Origin: Actinomycetes bacterium
GTDB lineage: Bacteria; Bacillota; Sulfobacillia; Sulfobacillales; JAIMBI01
Direction: 5' to 3'
DNA: 64,000 nucleotides
Assembly: GCA_023565505.1 (NCBI GenBank)
Contig: JAIMBI010000003.1
Coordinates: forward strand, 1 to 64,000
Of the stretch, positions 53,915 through 63,307 are shown one piece after another (within the stretch, counting starts at the first letter, position 1; the number at the start of each line of letters is the position of its first letter). The notes beneath the pieces are model-generated. The model worked only from the letters and a program-made list of their open reading frames with translations. It was not told where the DNA came from and did not search any database. Made by a program: the position numbers and the translations under genes.

Positions 53915-55439
53915 CCTGCTCCTGGTCCTCGGGCCGCGCCGGCGGGCCTGGGCGAACGACCTCCGGTACTGGCTCCGCGTCCTCGGCGCGGACCTCCGCC
54001 AGGCGGACGCCGTCACCCGCCTCTATGCCGTCTACCTCGTGGCCCTGGGGGCGGGCTGGGTCGTGGTGGCCGGGTCGGCCGTCCTGGCGCTGGCGGGGCG
54101 GATCGGCGGGCCCCTCGGCCCGCCCGCAGAGGCGGCGGGGCCCCTGCTCCTGGTGCTCGCGGCCGGCGCGGCCTTGACCTGGGACGCCGCCCGCTCCCCC
54201 TTGCTCCTCGGCCACGGCGACCTGGAGTGGCTGGGCCCGTCGCCCGTGTCACGCCGCGCGCTCGCCCTCCCCGCCCTCCTCGCCCTCGGGGGCCGCACGC
54301 TGGTCGTCGCCGGCTTCGCCGGCGTGGTCCTGGCCACCGGGGTCCATGCCGCGGCCCCCTGGCCGACCGGCATGCTCTTCGGGATGTGGATGGTGCTGGC
54401 CCGGTCCCTGGGGTGGACCGTGGCCGCCCTCCGGTGGGCCCGGCGCGGCCGTCCCCGCCGGGGCACGTGGCTCCTGGCGCCCCTGGGCCTCGCCGTCCTG
54501 GCCCGTCTGGTCCCGGGGGCGGTGTGGGGCCCGGCCGCCGCCCTCGCCGCCACGGTGGCGTCCGGGCGCGTCGGCGGCGCGGCGGGGGAACTGGGCGGCC
54601 TGGCGCTCGTGGCGGTGCTCCTCGCGGCGGCGGTCGCCGGCCGCGTCAACCAGGTCACGGTCCACGAGGCGAGCGGCCTCTACGCGGCCGTCCAGGACCT
54701 GGGCACGCGCTACCTGCCCAATCCGGACCTGGTGCGCCGGCTGGGGCAGGAGGCCCGGATGGCCCGGCGCCGGGCGTGGGGCCGCGTGCCGACCCAGTCC
54801 CCGGCCTTCGAACCGGTCCGGTTCCTTCTGGGCCTCGTGCGCCGGCCCGAGGACGCGTGGGTCCTCCTCCGGCTGGCGCTCCTCCTCCGCGCGGGCCTGA
54901 TCGCGGTGTTCGTCCCCCACAGCGGCTGGTCGTGGCTGTTCTGGCTGCTCCTCGCCTACCGCTTCCCCCAGGGCCGTCTGGCCTACCTCTTCCTCCGCGA
55001 CCTGGGCGACCCCTTCCGGCGGCAGTTCTGGATGGACGATCCGGCCCGGCGGTGGCTCGCCGTGAGCCTCACGCCGCTCGCCGCCGTCGTCGTCGCGGCC
55101 TTCGGCCTGTGGCTGGCCTGGCCGGCGGACGTCCCGCCCCGGCCCGACGCCGCGCTCTTCCTCCTCGCGTTGGTCCTCTCCTGGTGGCTGGGGGAAGGCC
55201 TCGCCGCCCTCCGCCGACAGGATCCGGGGGCCGGCGGCCCCGACGCCCACGCCGGAGCGCTGATCGCCTCGGGCCTGGTCCTGTTCGCCGCTGCAGCCCT
55301 CCACCGCCCGGCCCTCGGCTTCGTCGTCCCGGCCACGCTCGGAGGCGCCCTCCTCGGCCGCCGCGCACCCGCTTCGGTCCCGGCCACGCCGGCCGCGGAC
55401 CCCGGCCCCGACGCGCCGTCGGAGCGCATCCGGCCGTGA
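53907..55439 (+). CDS. ABC transporter permease-type membrane protein
   Basis: This 510-aa membrane protein has about 12 hydrophobic segments, starting with YAVYLVALGAGWVVVAGSAV and including several long ones between residues 150 and 480. A hydrophilic stretch with many Arg residues lies at about 260-320. There is no conserved motif I recognise. Overlap with the ATPase makes it the membrane partner of that exporter. Length and topology are plausible for fused or ABC-2-like permeases. Confidence 0.75.
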   Translation: MRDLLLVLGPRRRAWANDLRYWLRVLGADLRQADAVTRLYAVYLVALGAGWVVVAGSAVLALAGRIGGPLGPPAEAAGPLLLVLAAGAALTWDAARSPLLLGHGDLEWLGPSPVSRRALALPALLALGGRTLVVAGFAGVVLATGVHAAAPWPTGMLFGMWMVLARSLGWTVAALRWARRGRPRRGTWLLAPLGLAVLARLVPGAVWGPAAALAATVASGRVGGAAGELGGLALVAVLLAAAVAGRVNQVTVHEASGLYAAVQDLGTRYLPNPDLVRRLGQEARMARRRAWGRVPTQSPAFEPVRFLLGLVRRPEDAWVLLRLALLLRAGLIAVFVPHSGWSWLFWLLLAYRFPQGRLAYLFLRDLGDPFRRQFWMDDPARRWLAVSLTPLAAVVVAAFGLWLAWPADVPPRPDAALFLLALVLSWWLGEGLAALRRQDPGAGGPDAHAGALIASGLVLFAAAALHRPALGFVVPATLGGALLGRRAPASVPATPAADPGPDAPSERIRP

Positions 55440-55665
55440 CCGGGCACGCGGGTCGGCGGCGGGCGCACGCGCCGGGCCCGCACGGCCCGCCGCGGCGCCG
55501 CCCGCCGACGCGGAACCTGGCCGGACCGCGCCGGCCAAGGCCGCACGGAACCGGCGCCGCCGCTAGCCGCACCGGGCGCGCGCATCGCCGGGAACCTTTC
55601 GGGGTGCGAAGTGGTTCGCCCGGGGCGCGGCGTCCCGCCGTCTCCCGGGTCCGGCGGGGCGCCGG

Positions 55666-56604
55666 CTACTGCGCCACCGCGGACGACCGTCCCGCGGCCC
55701 GCCCCGGCGGCGTCCCGGCGAGGAGCACCACCGCGGCGACGATGCCCGCGGCGCCGAGCGCCATCCAGCCGTCGAAGGGCACGTGCAGGAGGCCCACGCC
55801 GGCCGCGGTGGCCGCGAGCGGCTCCGCCGTCGCCAGCAGGCTCGTCTCGAGCGGTCTGAGCCAGGCGAGGCTCGCGAGGTACAGCGTGAACGCCGCCAAG
55901 GTGCCCAACAGCGCGACGCACCCCACGAGGGCCCAGGCGGCGGGGGCGGACGGCGGCGGCACGAGCACCAGGGCCGGCGCGAACGGGAGGCCCCCGGCCA
56001 AAAGGCCCCATCCCACGACGCGGCGGGCCCCGTAGCGGAGGATCAGCGGGCGGGGATACGCGGTGTAGAAGGCCGCCGCCACGGCCGAGCCGAGTCCCCA
56101 CGCCACCGCGGACGGCGGAACCCAGAGAGGGCCGAGGCGCCCGTCCGTGAGCAGAAGCGCCGTCCCTCCCAGGGCCAGGAGCCAGGCGGCGATCTCGCGC
56201 CCGGTCGGGCCGCGCCGTTCGCGGAGAGCCGTCCAGCCCATCAGCAGGACGGGGCCGAGGTCCTGCAGCAGGGTGGCCACCACCGCGTTGCCGTCCCGGA
56301 TGGCGGCGAGATAGGTGTACTGCACCGCGGCGAGCCCCGCGATCCCGAACCCGACGACGCGCCCGCGGTCGGCCCCGCCGATGCGGGGCAGCCCGGCGCC
56401 GCCCCGGGACCCCGAGAGTGCCGCGAGCCCGGCCCCCGCGGCCAGCATGCGCACGGCGAGCAGCCAGACCGGGGCGACGGCCCAATGGCGGAACAGTTCC
56501 TGGGCGGCGGTGCCGGAAAGTCCCCAGAGCGTGGCGCCGAGCAGCACCCCGGCCACCGCCCGCCCGCGGCCCGGCGCCGCCGTCCGACGCGGCCTTGCGG
56601 CCAT
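55666..56604 (-). CDS. EamA/DMT family transporter
   Basis: This is a 10-segment drug/metabolite transporter (312 aa) with two EamA repeats. The first contains GATLWGLSGTAAQ and GNAVVATLLQDLGPVL, the second YASLAWLRPLETSLLATAEPLAA in the usual position (P-E-P-type loop). ATG 56604 is preferred; a GTG at 56616 sits right against the GGGAGG and would be too close. It is downstream of acnA, separated by a terminator. Substrate unknown, perhaps an amino acid or metabolite export. Confidence 0.85.
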   Translation of the reverse strand: MAARPRRTAAPGRGRAVAGVLLGATLWGLSGTAAQELFRHWAVAPVWLLAVRMLAAGAGLAALSGSRGGAGLPRIGGADRGRVVGFGIAGLAAVQYTYLAAIRDGNAVVATLLQDLGPVLLMGWTALRERRGPTGREIAAWLLALGGTALLLTDGRLGPLWVPPSAVAWGLGSAVAAAFYTAYPRPLILRYGARRVVGWGLLAGGLPFAPALVLVPPPSAPAAWALVGCVALLGTLAAFTLYLASLAWLRPLETSLLATAEPLAATAAGVGLLHVPFDGWMALGAAGIVAAVVLLAGTPPGRAAGRSSAVAQ

Positions 56605-56637
56605 GACAGGGGTCACCCTCCCGCGGAAAAACAGGAC

Positions 56638-56667
56638 GGCCCCGAAGGGGATCCGCCCTCCGGGGCC
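56638..56667 (-). terminator. Intrinsic terminator of acnA
   Basis: On the minus strand a GGCCCCG...CGGGGCC stem (56638-56644 with 56661-56667) with an inner AGGG/CCCT pairing is followed by a T run (complement of 56627-56631). It lies 8 nt after the aconitase stop and separates it from the EamA gene. Confidence 0.75.
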
Positions 56668-56674
56668 GCCGCCG

Positions 56675-59380
56675 TCACGCGCCGACCAGATGGGTGAGCA
56701 CCGTCTGCAGGATGCCGCCGTGCCGGAAGTAGTCCACGTCCACCACCGTGTCGAGCCGGGCCGTGGCGGTAAACCGCACGGTGCGCCCGTCCGGCTTCGT
56801 GGCCGTGACCGTGACCGTCTGGAGCGGAGCGACGGAGTCGTCCAGATCGATGGTGAACGTCTCGTCGCCCGTCAGGCCGAGACTCGCGGCCGTCTCCCCC
56901 GGCTCGAACTGCAGCGGCAGGATGCCCATCCCGACCAGGTTGGAGCGGTGAATGCGCTCGAAGCTCTCCGCCAGCACCGCCCGGACTCCGAGCAGCATGG
57001 GACCCTTGGCCGCCCAGTCCCGGGAGCTACCCGTCCCGTACTCCTTGCCGGCGATGACCAGCAGGGGGCGGCCTTCCGCCTGGTATCGGACCGCCGCGTC
57101 GTAGATCGGCATGACGTCGCCGTCGGGCAGATGCTTGGTGTAGCCGCCTTCCACCCCGTCGAGCATGAGGTTGCGGATACGGATGTTGGCGAAGGTGCCC
57201 CGCACCATGACCTCGTGGTTGCCGCGCCGCGCCCCGTAGGAGTTGAAGTCGGCCGGGGCGACGCCGTGCTCGATGAGGTACTGCCCCGCCGGGCTCTTCG
57301 GCGCGATGGACCCCGCCGGCGAGATGTGGTCGGTCGTGACCGAGTCGCCCAGCACGGCGAGCACCCGCGCGTCGACGATGGACGTCACCGGCTTGGCGCC
57401 GGGCGTCCAGCCGTCGAAGTAGGGCGCCCGGCGGATGTAGGTCGAACCCTCGTCCCACTGGTAGAGGTCGCCGGACGGCGACTCGATGGCGTTCCAGCGG
57501 GGGTTGGCCGTGAACACCGTCTCGTATTCGCGGCGGAAGACCTCCGGGCGGACGGCCTGCTCCAGCGCCGCCCGGATCTCCTCGGGAGTGGGCCAAATGT
57601 CCCGCAGGAAGACCGGCCGTCCCTCCCGGTCGTGCCCCAGCGGCTCGTTGACGAGGTCGATGTCCATGCGTCCCGCGAGCGCGTAGGCGACCACCAGCGG
57701 CGGCGAGGCGAGGTAGTTGGCCTTGACCAGCGGGTGGATGCGCCCTTCGAAGTTCCGGTTCCCGGACAACACCGCCGCCACGGTGAGATCCTGGTCGACG
57801 ATGGCCCGGGCCACCTCGTCGGGCAGCGGCCCGCTGTTGCCGATGCAGGTGGTGCAGCCGAACCCCACCACGGCGAAGCCCAGCTGGTCCAGCGCCGCCT
57901 GAAGCCCTGTGTCTTCGAGATACCGGCGGACCGCCCGGGAACCGGGAGCCAGGCTGGTCTTGACGTAGGGCGGCACCGTGAGCCCCCGCTCCACGGCCTT
58001 CCGCGCCAGGATGCCGGCCCCCAGCATCACCGTGGGATTGGAGGTGTTGGTGCAGCTGGTGATGGCCGCGATGACGACCGAGCCGTCCCGCAGGGTGGAG
58101 GTGGCTCCGGAGGGATGCCGGACCGTGGCCGTCCGCGCCAGGTGGTCGGCGTCGAGTCCGAAGCCGCGGGCGGCCACGGGCGCCACCAGCGCCTTCTGGA
58201 AGGCCTCCTTCGCCGCCCTGAGGGGCACGCGATCCTGCGGCCGCTTGGGCCCGGCGAGCGACGGCTCGAGGGAGCCGAGGTCCAGGGTGAGGACCTCCGA
58301 GAACACCGGGTCGGGCGTGTCGTCGGTGCGGAACAGGCCCTGCTCCTTGAGGTACCACTCCACCAGGGCCACGTGCTCCTCGGAGCGCCCGGTCAGCCGC
58401 AGGTAGTTGAGCGTCTCCTCGTCCGGAGGGAAGTAGCCGACCGTCGCCCCGTACTCCGGCGCCATGTTGGCCACCGTGGCCCGGTCCGCCAGGCTCATGT
58501 GCTTGAGGCCGGGGCCGAAGAACTCGACGAACTTGCCCACCACGCCGTGCCGGCGGAGCATCTCGGTCACCGTCAGCGCCAGGTCCGTCGCCGTCACGCC
58601 GGGGGGCAGCTCGCCCACCAGCTTGACCCCCACCACCTCGGGGGTGAGGAAATAGAGCGGCTGACCCAGCATGGCGGCCTCGGCCTCGATCCCGCCGACA
58701 CCCCAGCCCAGCACCGACAGGCCGTTGATCATCGTCGTGTGGGAGTCGGTGCCGACGACCGAGTCGGGGAAGACCTCCGTCCGCCCGTCGACCGTCCGGG
58801 TCGTGACGACGGAGGCCAGGTACTCCAGGTTGACCTGGTGCACGATGCCCGTGGCCGGCGGCACGATGCGCAGGTTGGTGAACGCCTTCTGGGCCCAGTG
58901 GAGGAACCGGTAGCGTTCGTCGTTGCGCTCGAACTCGCGGGCCATGTTGAATTCGAGCGCGTCGGGCGACCCGAAGCGGTCCACCTGCACCGAGTGGTCG
59001 ATGACCAGGTCGACCGGCACGAGCGGGTTGATCCGCTTGGGATCCCCGCCCAGGCGGGCCACGGCGTCGCGCATGGCGGCCAGGTCCACCACCGCCGGCA
59101 CGCCGGTGAAGTCCTGCAGCACGACGCGCGCCGGACGGAAGGGCACCTCCCGCGCGCCCACTGCCGAGGGATTCCACTTCGCCAGGTTCTCGACGTCCGA
59201 CTCGCGGATCGCGCGGCCGTCGAAGTTCCGCAGCATCGCCTCCAGCAGGATGCGGATGCTGACCGGCAGGCGGTCCGGGTCGGCCCAGTCGGCGAGCGCC
59301 CGGAGTCGGTACAAGGTCAAGGGCCGGCCGCGGAACAGCTGCTCGGTCCGCGCGCCGAACGGCTCCTGGGTGTGTGCCAC
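56675..59380 (-). CDS. acnA: Aconitate hydratase A
   Basis: Aconitase (901 aa, full length) interconverts citrate and isocitrate in the TCA cycle. The [4Fe-4S] cysteines are in [11 protein letters not shown] and [12 protein letters not shown] (C-x2-C). [10 protein letters not shown] and the C-terminal swivel domain with [14 protein letters not shown] are intact. The start is GTG at 59380 (M-A-H-T) with GGTGGGG upstream. A palindrome overlapping its -10 (59400-59416) suggests control by a repressor. It resembles AcnA/IRP-type aconitases rather than AcnB. Confidence 0.96.
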   Translation of the reverse strand: MAHTQEPFGARTEQLFRGRPLTLYRLRALADWADPDRLPVSIRILLEAMLRNFDGRAIRESDVENLAKWNPSAVGAREVPFRPARVVLQDFTGVPAVVDLAAMRDAVARLGGDPKRINPLVPVDLVIDHSVQVDRFGSPDALEFNMAREFERNDERYRFLHWAQKAFTNLRIVPPATGIVHQVNLEYLASVVTTRTVDGRTEVFPDSVVGTDSHTTMINGLSVLGWGVGGIEAEAAMLGQPLYFLTPEVVGVKLVGELPPGVTATDLALTVTEMLRRHGVVGKFVEFFGPGLKHMSLADRATVANMAPEYGATVGYFPPDEETLNYLRLTGRSEEHVALVEWYLKEQGLFRTDDTPDPVFSEVLTLDLGSLEPSLAGPKRPQDRVPLRAAKEAFQKALVAPVAARGFGLDADHLARTATVRHPSGATSTLRDGSVVIAAITSCTNTSNPTVMLGAGILARKAVERGLTVPPYVKTSLAPGSRAVRRYLEDTGLQAALDQLGFAVVGFGCTTCIGNSGPLPDEVARAIVDQDLTVAAVLSGNRNFEGRIHPLVKANYLASPPLVVAYALAGRMDIDLVNEPLGHDREGRPVFLRDIWPTPEEIRAALEQAVRPEVFRREYETVFTANPRWNAIESPSGDLYQWDEGSTYIRRAPYFDGWTPGAKPVTSIVDARVLAVLGDSVTTDHISPAGSIAPKSPAGQYLIEHGVAPADFNSYGARRGNHEVMVRGTFANIRIRNLMLDGVEGGYTKHLPDGDVMPIYDAAVRYQAEGRPLLVIAGKEYGTGSSRDWAAKGPMLLGVRAVLAESFERIHRSNLVGMGILPLQFEPGETAASLGLTGDETFTIDLDDSVAPLQTVTVTATKPDGRTVRFTATARLDTVVDVDYFRHGGILQTVLTHLVGA

Positions 59381-59399
59381 GTTATCCCCACCTCGCGAG

Positions 59400-59416
59400 A
59401 TGATGGGATCATTCTA
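59400..59416 (-). promoter_or_regulatory. acnA -10 element with overlapping palindrome
   Basis: On the minus strand TAGAAT (complement of 59411-59416) is a -10 candidate about 30 nt ahead of the GTG. A perfect 13-bp palindrome ATGAT-CCC-ATCAT (59400-59412) overlaps it. A protein bound there would block transcription. The regulator is not identifiable from this window. Confidence 0.45.
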
Positions 59417-60179
59417 ACCGATGGGGCGACCCACCGGGCCTTTCCGGCCGCCGCCGCCGCGGATCACGGGGATCCGCTCAACGGCGGGCGGGTTGCGTCG
59501 TCACCGTCCCCGCGGGCGCCGGTTGGTCGGGGCGGTGGTGATGGAGCCAAAGCAACGAGGGATCGGTCGCCAAGGCCGTACGTAGGCAGGGCCGATCCCG
59601 CGGGAGGTCCCCGTTTCGCTGGGGATTCCTGGCTGAAGTAGCGGCGCGGCACAGGCGGATCCGCCCCGTTTCGAGGGCAGTCGGGACAGCCCCATAATAC
59701 CCTGCATGGCTTGGGGATCCGAAACCGCCGGGCATCACCGAACGCGGCGTCGAGCGGGGCCGCCACGAAAGGCTGACACCGGCGAGGGTGAGGTGGCGGA
59801 TCTCGGCGACATCCCGAACACGACGGGCGATCTCGGCGCCCTAGGCTGCCCGTTCAGCGCGGGCCACAGCCGACGGTCGGCGCGCCGGGTGGACCATGCA
59901 CGGCTCCGCTGCAGGCAACACTGCCACGTCGTCCGGCCGCAGAACCCGGAGCAGGTCCGCCCCACGGCGATCTCCGTCGAGCCCGTAGGCGCGGAGGGCG
60001 GGCATCCACGGCGTTGCGTCCGCGCCGGGACCAAGGGGAAGGCACCCGTCTTCCCACCCGTAGGGGAGCGATGGGCCACCGCCGGTGCGGAGTCCTGCCC
60101 CGGCGGCCTGTTGCAGCCGCCGCGGGTTGCCAGGCGTTACGCCCCCCTCTCGACCTGGGACCCAGCTGCCTGCGCGCGG
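59417..60179. other. 760-bp spacer between acnA and the MFS gene
   Basis: No gene is supported on either strand. The sequence is mixed in composition, with less GC-rich stretches towards the MFS gene. It lies upstream of acnA and downstream of the MFS gene on the same strand. No terminator with a T tract, tRNA or known riboswitch pattern was found. Confidence 0.45.
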
Positions 60180-61400
60180 TCACATCCCACGGCTGCGGAG
60201 CGTCGCCGACCCCGGTCCCCACTGGTTCAACCGCCAGGCGGGCACCAACGAAACCGGCACCACCATCAGCATCGCGACGCCTAACAAGGCATCGACAGCG
60301 GGCCCCAGCCCCCAGTGCGCAGCCACAAACGCCAACGGGAACGACAGCACCGCGCCAATCCCGTTGCCGAAGCCGAGGCCGATCCCCGACCCCATCGACG
60401 GATTGGCGTGGAAGATGTCCTGCACCGCCATGATGGCGCTGGGCCACGAGGCGAACAGAGCGGCCCCGATCCCCCCGAGGACCGGCCACATCCACACCCC
60501 ATGGGCCACGTGAAAGATTAAGATGGCGAGCAGCACGATGATCAGCCCAAGGCTAAACCAGACGACCGGGCCTGGCCCCACGCGATCCCGCAGCGCGCCG
60601 CCGGCCGCGTTGCCGATGGTCCCTGCACCGATGAGGGCTGTCACGAGGGAGGCTCCCGCCACGACCTGCCCGCCTTCCGCCCGCCACACAAGCGGCATGT
60701 AAGTGCTGAGGCCGAGGACCAACACCGCGCGGAGCGCCGCGTACAGGATGAGCGGCGCCGCCGGCCGGAACGGCAGTCCGCGCAGGCTCCATCGAGCGCT
60801 GCGCGTCGCGGGCAAAGACGGAATCCATCGCATCACGAAGGGCCATGTCAGCACGACGGGCAGCGCCATCAGCCACACGCGATTCAATCCCCAGGCCACC
60901 GCCAACGCGCCCACCATCACCGGCCCCAGGGCTCGGCCCAGTTCCCCCCCGATGAGAAAGATCGACATCGCGAGCCCGGCGGCCCCCGCACGGACGCGAC
61001 GACGGACCGTGGCGAGGGCCTGCGGATGGAACACATTGTTGCCGATCCCGATCAACACCAAGGACGCCAAGACCATGGCCACGGAGGGAAAAATCGCCAC
61101 GCCGATGCCACCCAAGGCCGTACAGACGGGACCCCAGAGCATAAACCAGCGACCGCCCAGCCGATCCGCTACGATCCCGAACATCGGTTGCAGCATCTGG
61201 GCCAACGTAATCAAAGACAGGAGCGAACCTACCAGCACCAAGGAAAAATGTCGCTCGGACACCAGCAACGGCAAGATGCCGGGAACGTAGTTGGCCATCC
61301 CGTCGTTCAGGAAGTGTTCCCAAACGAGTGCCCCCAACGTGCGTCCTGGGGCAGGCTGATCTGCCGTCATCGCCGACGCCTGCGACACGGAGTTATTCAT
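60180..61400 (-). CDS. MFS transporter, fosmidomycin-resistance (Fsr)-like
   Basis: This is a major facilitator permease (406 aa) with 12 membrane segments. The start resembles the Fsr/YfnB-type (LGALVWEHFLNDGMANYVPG), and the loop 2-3 motif is [11 protein letters not shown] (variant of G-x3-D-R-x-G-R/K). ATG 61400 has AAGGAG 7 nt upstream; 25 in-frame residues upstream are not family-like. Composition is clearly less GC-rich than its neighbours, so recent acquisition is likely. Efflux of an antibiotic-like compound is the family tendency; the actual substrate is unknown. Confidence 0.85.
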   Translation of the reverse strand: MNNSVSQASAMTADQPAPGRTLGALVWEHFLNDGMANYVPGILPLLVSERHFSLVLVGSLLSLITLAQMLQPMFGIVADRLGGRWFMLWGPVCTALGGIGVAIFPSVAMVLASLVLIGIGNNVFHPQALATVRRRVRAGAAGLAMSIFLIGGELGRALGPVMVGALAVAWGLNRVWLMALPVVLTWPFVMRWIPSLPATRSARWSLRGLPFRPAAPLILYAALRAVLVLGLSTYMPLVWRAEGGQVVAGASLVTALIGAGTIGNAAGGALRDRVGPGPVVWFSLGLIIVLLAILIFHVAHGVWMWPVLGGIGAALFASWPSAIMAVQDIFHANPSMGSGIGLGFGNGIGAVLSFPLAFVAAHWGLGPAVDALLGVAMLMVVPVSLVPAWRLNQWGPGSATLRSRGM

Positions 61401-62132
61401 CGTGACACTCCTTCTGGCTGAGTCCTCGTGTGTGCGGATCCCTGCTGGGACGCCTATTTCGCAGGGCTCGCTCACCGCTGTCCCGCCCAGCCCGCTCTAT
61501 GGCGGCCTACGAGATCCCATGCCGTCCAGACCCCCCGCCCGGCGGCCCAACCCCGTCCCACTGCTCCACGCGCCGGACCAGGACGAGGTCCCCGGGAGGG
61601 ATGCCCGCCCCGTCCGTCGAGACGCCTCGACTTCCAGGTGAAGTCCGCCGTCGGGTCCGTGGTCACCCACGCCTCCCCCCGGCCCTCCTGCGCCCCGGCC
61701 GGAACGCCGGCGAGGCTTTCGCCCGCACCGGCACGGCCGGACGGGCAGGAAGTCCCGCAGGGGCCGGCCGGGGGGATGCGCTCGACCGGGCTCGCGGCCC
61801 GCCGCAATCCCGCCGAGCCACCCCCGCAGCGGCCGGCCCGCCGCTTGGGCGATGGGGGTCAGCGCGTCGAGCGGCACGGGGCCGCCGTCCTCCCGCCGGC
61901 CCCGGTCCGCCTCGCCCACGTCCCACGCGGCCGCCGCTCGGTCCCACCCGAGCCCCATCCGCAGCACCCGGCCCGGCGTCGCTGCGGCGGGCGCTCAGCG
62001 GACGACGGTTCTCGGCGACTGGCCGGGCTTCTCCGCTGGTTGCCCCGATTCGCGTCAAACTGGTCCGACACTTGGAGAGTGGATCGGAGCGTGATTCGGC
62101 TGGCCGGATTCCAGGTCTCCCCGACGAAGAAA

Positions 62133-62151
62133 CCCCGCAGGCGTTGCGGGG
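62133..62151. terminator. Small GC hairpin followed by T-rich sequence
   Basis: A 7-bp stem (62133-62139 with 62145-62151, loop GGCGT) is followed on the plus strand by ATTGTGTCT. It resembles an intrinsic terminator for a plus-strand transcript, although no plus-strand gene is recognised upstream. Confidence 0.4.
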
Positions 62152-62160
62152 ATTGTGTCT

Positions 62161-62188
62161 CAGATCGATCTCGGTCTGAATCGATCTG
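62161..62188. repeat. Perfect 9-bp inverted repeat CAGATCGAT-N10-ATCGATCTG
   Basis: Arms 62161-62169 and 62180-62188 are perfect complements with a 10-nt spacer. It lies about 80 nt downstream of the glutaredoxin-like stop. It may be a regulator site or a remnant end of a mobile element. Confidence 0.5.
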
Positions 62189-62265
62189 AACTCTCCTTCC
62201 GCCGCTGAGGGAGCGGTCGTTCTAAATCCTAATCCATCCGCGGCGTGCCCCGCGGCCGCGCCCGG

Positions 62266-62511
62266 CTAGACCCCCAGGGCGCGGCCGAGCTTCCGCTGGT
62301 CGAACCCGATGATGATCTGCCGGTCGGGGCCTTCCCCGATGACGGTCGTGGGCGTACCCCGGGAGCCCATCTCGATGAGCTCGTTGAGCCAGGCCGGGTT
62401 GGTGGTGATGTCGCGGTCCTCGAACGGGATTCCCCTTTGAGAAAGCCACGCTTCCTCCGCTCGGCAGGCGCTTCACCCCGGCTGGACGTAGACGACGACT
62501 TTCGGCGTCAC
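62266..62511 (-). CDS. Glutaredoxin-like protein with UGA at the redox cysteine: candidate selenoprotein
   Basis: This 81-residue glutaredoxin-fold protein is encoded if the single in-frame UGA (codon 13, complement of 62473-62475) is read through. The sequence is VTPKVVVYVQPG-U-SAC-RAEEAWLSQRGIPFEDRDI, later GSRGTPTTVIGE and IIIGFDQRKLGRAL. In glutaredoxins the position after P-G/T is the nucleophilic Cys of C-x-x-C, so UGA gives U-x-x-C with the second Cys kept. Start GTG 62511 has GAGGGGGG 6 nt upstream. A SECIS-like hairpin follows the UGA. If UGA is not decoded, this is a pseudogene with one lesion in the most conserved position. It lies 82 nt after the CidB gene on the same strand. Confidence 0.75.
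62439..62457 (-). promoter_or_regulatory. Candidate bacterial SECIS hairpin
   Basis: On the minus-strand transcript GAGGAAGC pairs with GCUUUCUC (8 bp, one G-U) around a GUG loop. The stem starts 15 nt after the UGA and the loop is about 23 nt away, beginning with G. These values meet the bacterial SECIS pattern as I remember it (apical loop 16-37 nt from UGA, G in the first two loop positions). Confidence 0.65.
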
Positions 62512-62593
62512 ACGAAGCCCCCCTCTGGTCATGCGGCGCGGGCCGGCCGGCCCGCGCGACTCGGCTCCATCCTGGAAAAACCGCGGAAGCTTG

Positions 62594-63307
62594 TCAACCG
62601 CGCGCCCCGAGCGCCGGCCCCAGGAGCGCCGCCGCCCCCAGCACTACCAGGCCCGTCCACACCATGCCCACGCTCGCGGCCGCACCGGCCGCCTCGTCCT
62701 CGGCGAAGGCGGCCGCCGTGCCGATGGCGCTCGCGGCGATCCCCAGCATCGCTCCGCTGGCCGGACCGGGCGGGACGCCGAGGGTCCGGCGCAGCCAGGG
62801 GGCGACGGCCGCCCCCCACATGGCCCCGCCGATCACCAGCACCGCCGCCAGGTGCGGATCCCCTCCGAGCCGGGCCGCCACGGCCATGGCGATGGGCGAG
62901 GTCGCCTCGAGCGGCAGCGCCGTCGCCTGGAGCGGGCGGGGCAGCCGGCACAGCCACCCCAGGCCCGCCGGCAACAGGACCGCGAGGCCGGCCCCCACGG
63001 CGAACGCCGGCGCGAACGCCCGCCAGCGGCGCGCCACCTCCGGGCCGTAGCGCACCAGCGGCCACGCCAGGGCCGTCGTGGCGGGCTCCAGCAGCGTGCT
63101 CAGGCCGGCCGTGTCCCGTCGGTAGGCGGCGAAGCCGCCCGGCACGACGCCGGCGGCGACGAGGGCGACCACGGCGGCCACGGCGAGGGCCACGGGGGAG
63201 AGCCACGGCTGCGCCAGACGCCGCGTCGCCGCCCGCGCGGCGAGCCAGGCGCCGACGGTGACGAGCGGCCCCGCCATCCCGGCAACCGGTCCCGTCGGGA
63301 CGCTCAT
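62594..63307 (-). CDS. LrgB/CidB family membrane protein
   Basis: This is a LrgB-type membrane protein (237 aa) with several hydrophobic segments. The family core PLEATSPIAMAVAARLGGDPHLAAV (usually ...KSVTTPIAMEVS...GG...) and the following GAMWGAAVAPWLRR are present. LrgB/CidB works with the small CidA/LrgA partner, controlling murein hydrolase release or transporting small metabolites such as pyruvate. ATG 63307 overlaps the cidA-like stop (ATGA). Confidence 0.85.
   Translation of the reverse strand: MSVPTGPVAGMAGPLVTVGAWLAARAATRRLAQPWLSPVALAVAAVVALVAAGVVPGGFAAYRRDTAGLSTLLEPATTALAWPLVRYGPEVARRWRAFAPAFAVGAGLAVLLPAGLGWLCRLPRPLQATALPLEATSPIAMAVAARLGGDPHLAAVLVIGGAMWGAAVAPWLRRTLGVPPGPASGAMLGIAASAIGTAAAFAEDEAAGAAASVGMVWTGLVVLGAAALLGPALGARG

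Larger units (their letters stand above)
61401..62265. other. Spacer with possible decayed minus-strand coding sequence
   Basis: No intact gene is found. On the minus strand protein-like text appears in different frames: at about 61820-61960 (LDALTPIAQAAGRPLRGWLG), at about 61640-61720 (WVTTDPTADFTWKS) and at about 61540-61600 (PGDLVLVRRVEQWDG). This is what a frameshifted pseudogene would give. I do not recognise the family. The hairpin and inverted repeat at the right end are listed separately. Confidence 0.35.

Noticed and set aside
56315..59641. An 1108-codon plus-strand open frame opposite acnA
   Set aside because: The aconitase on the other strand has all catalytic motifs; this frame shows no family pattern and arises from high GC.
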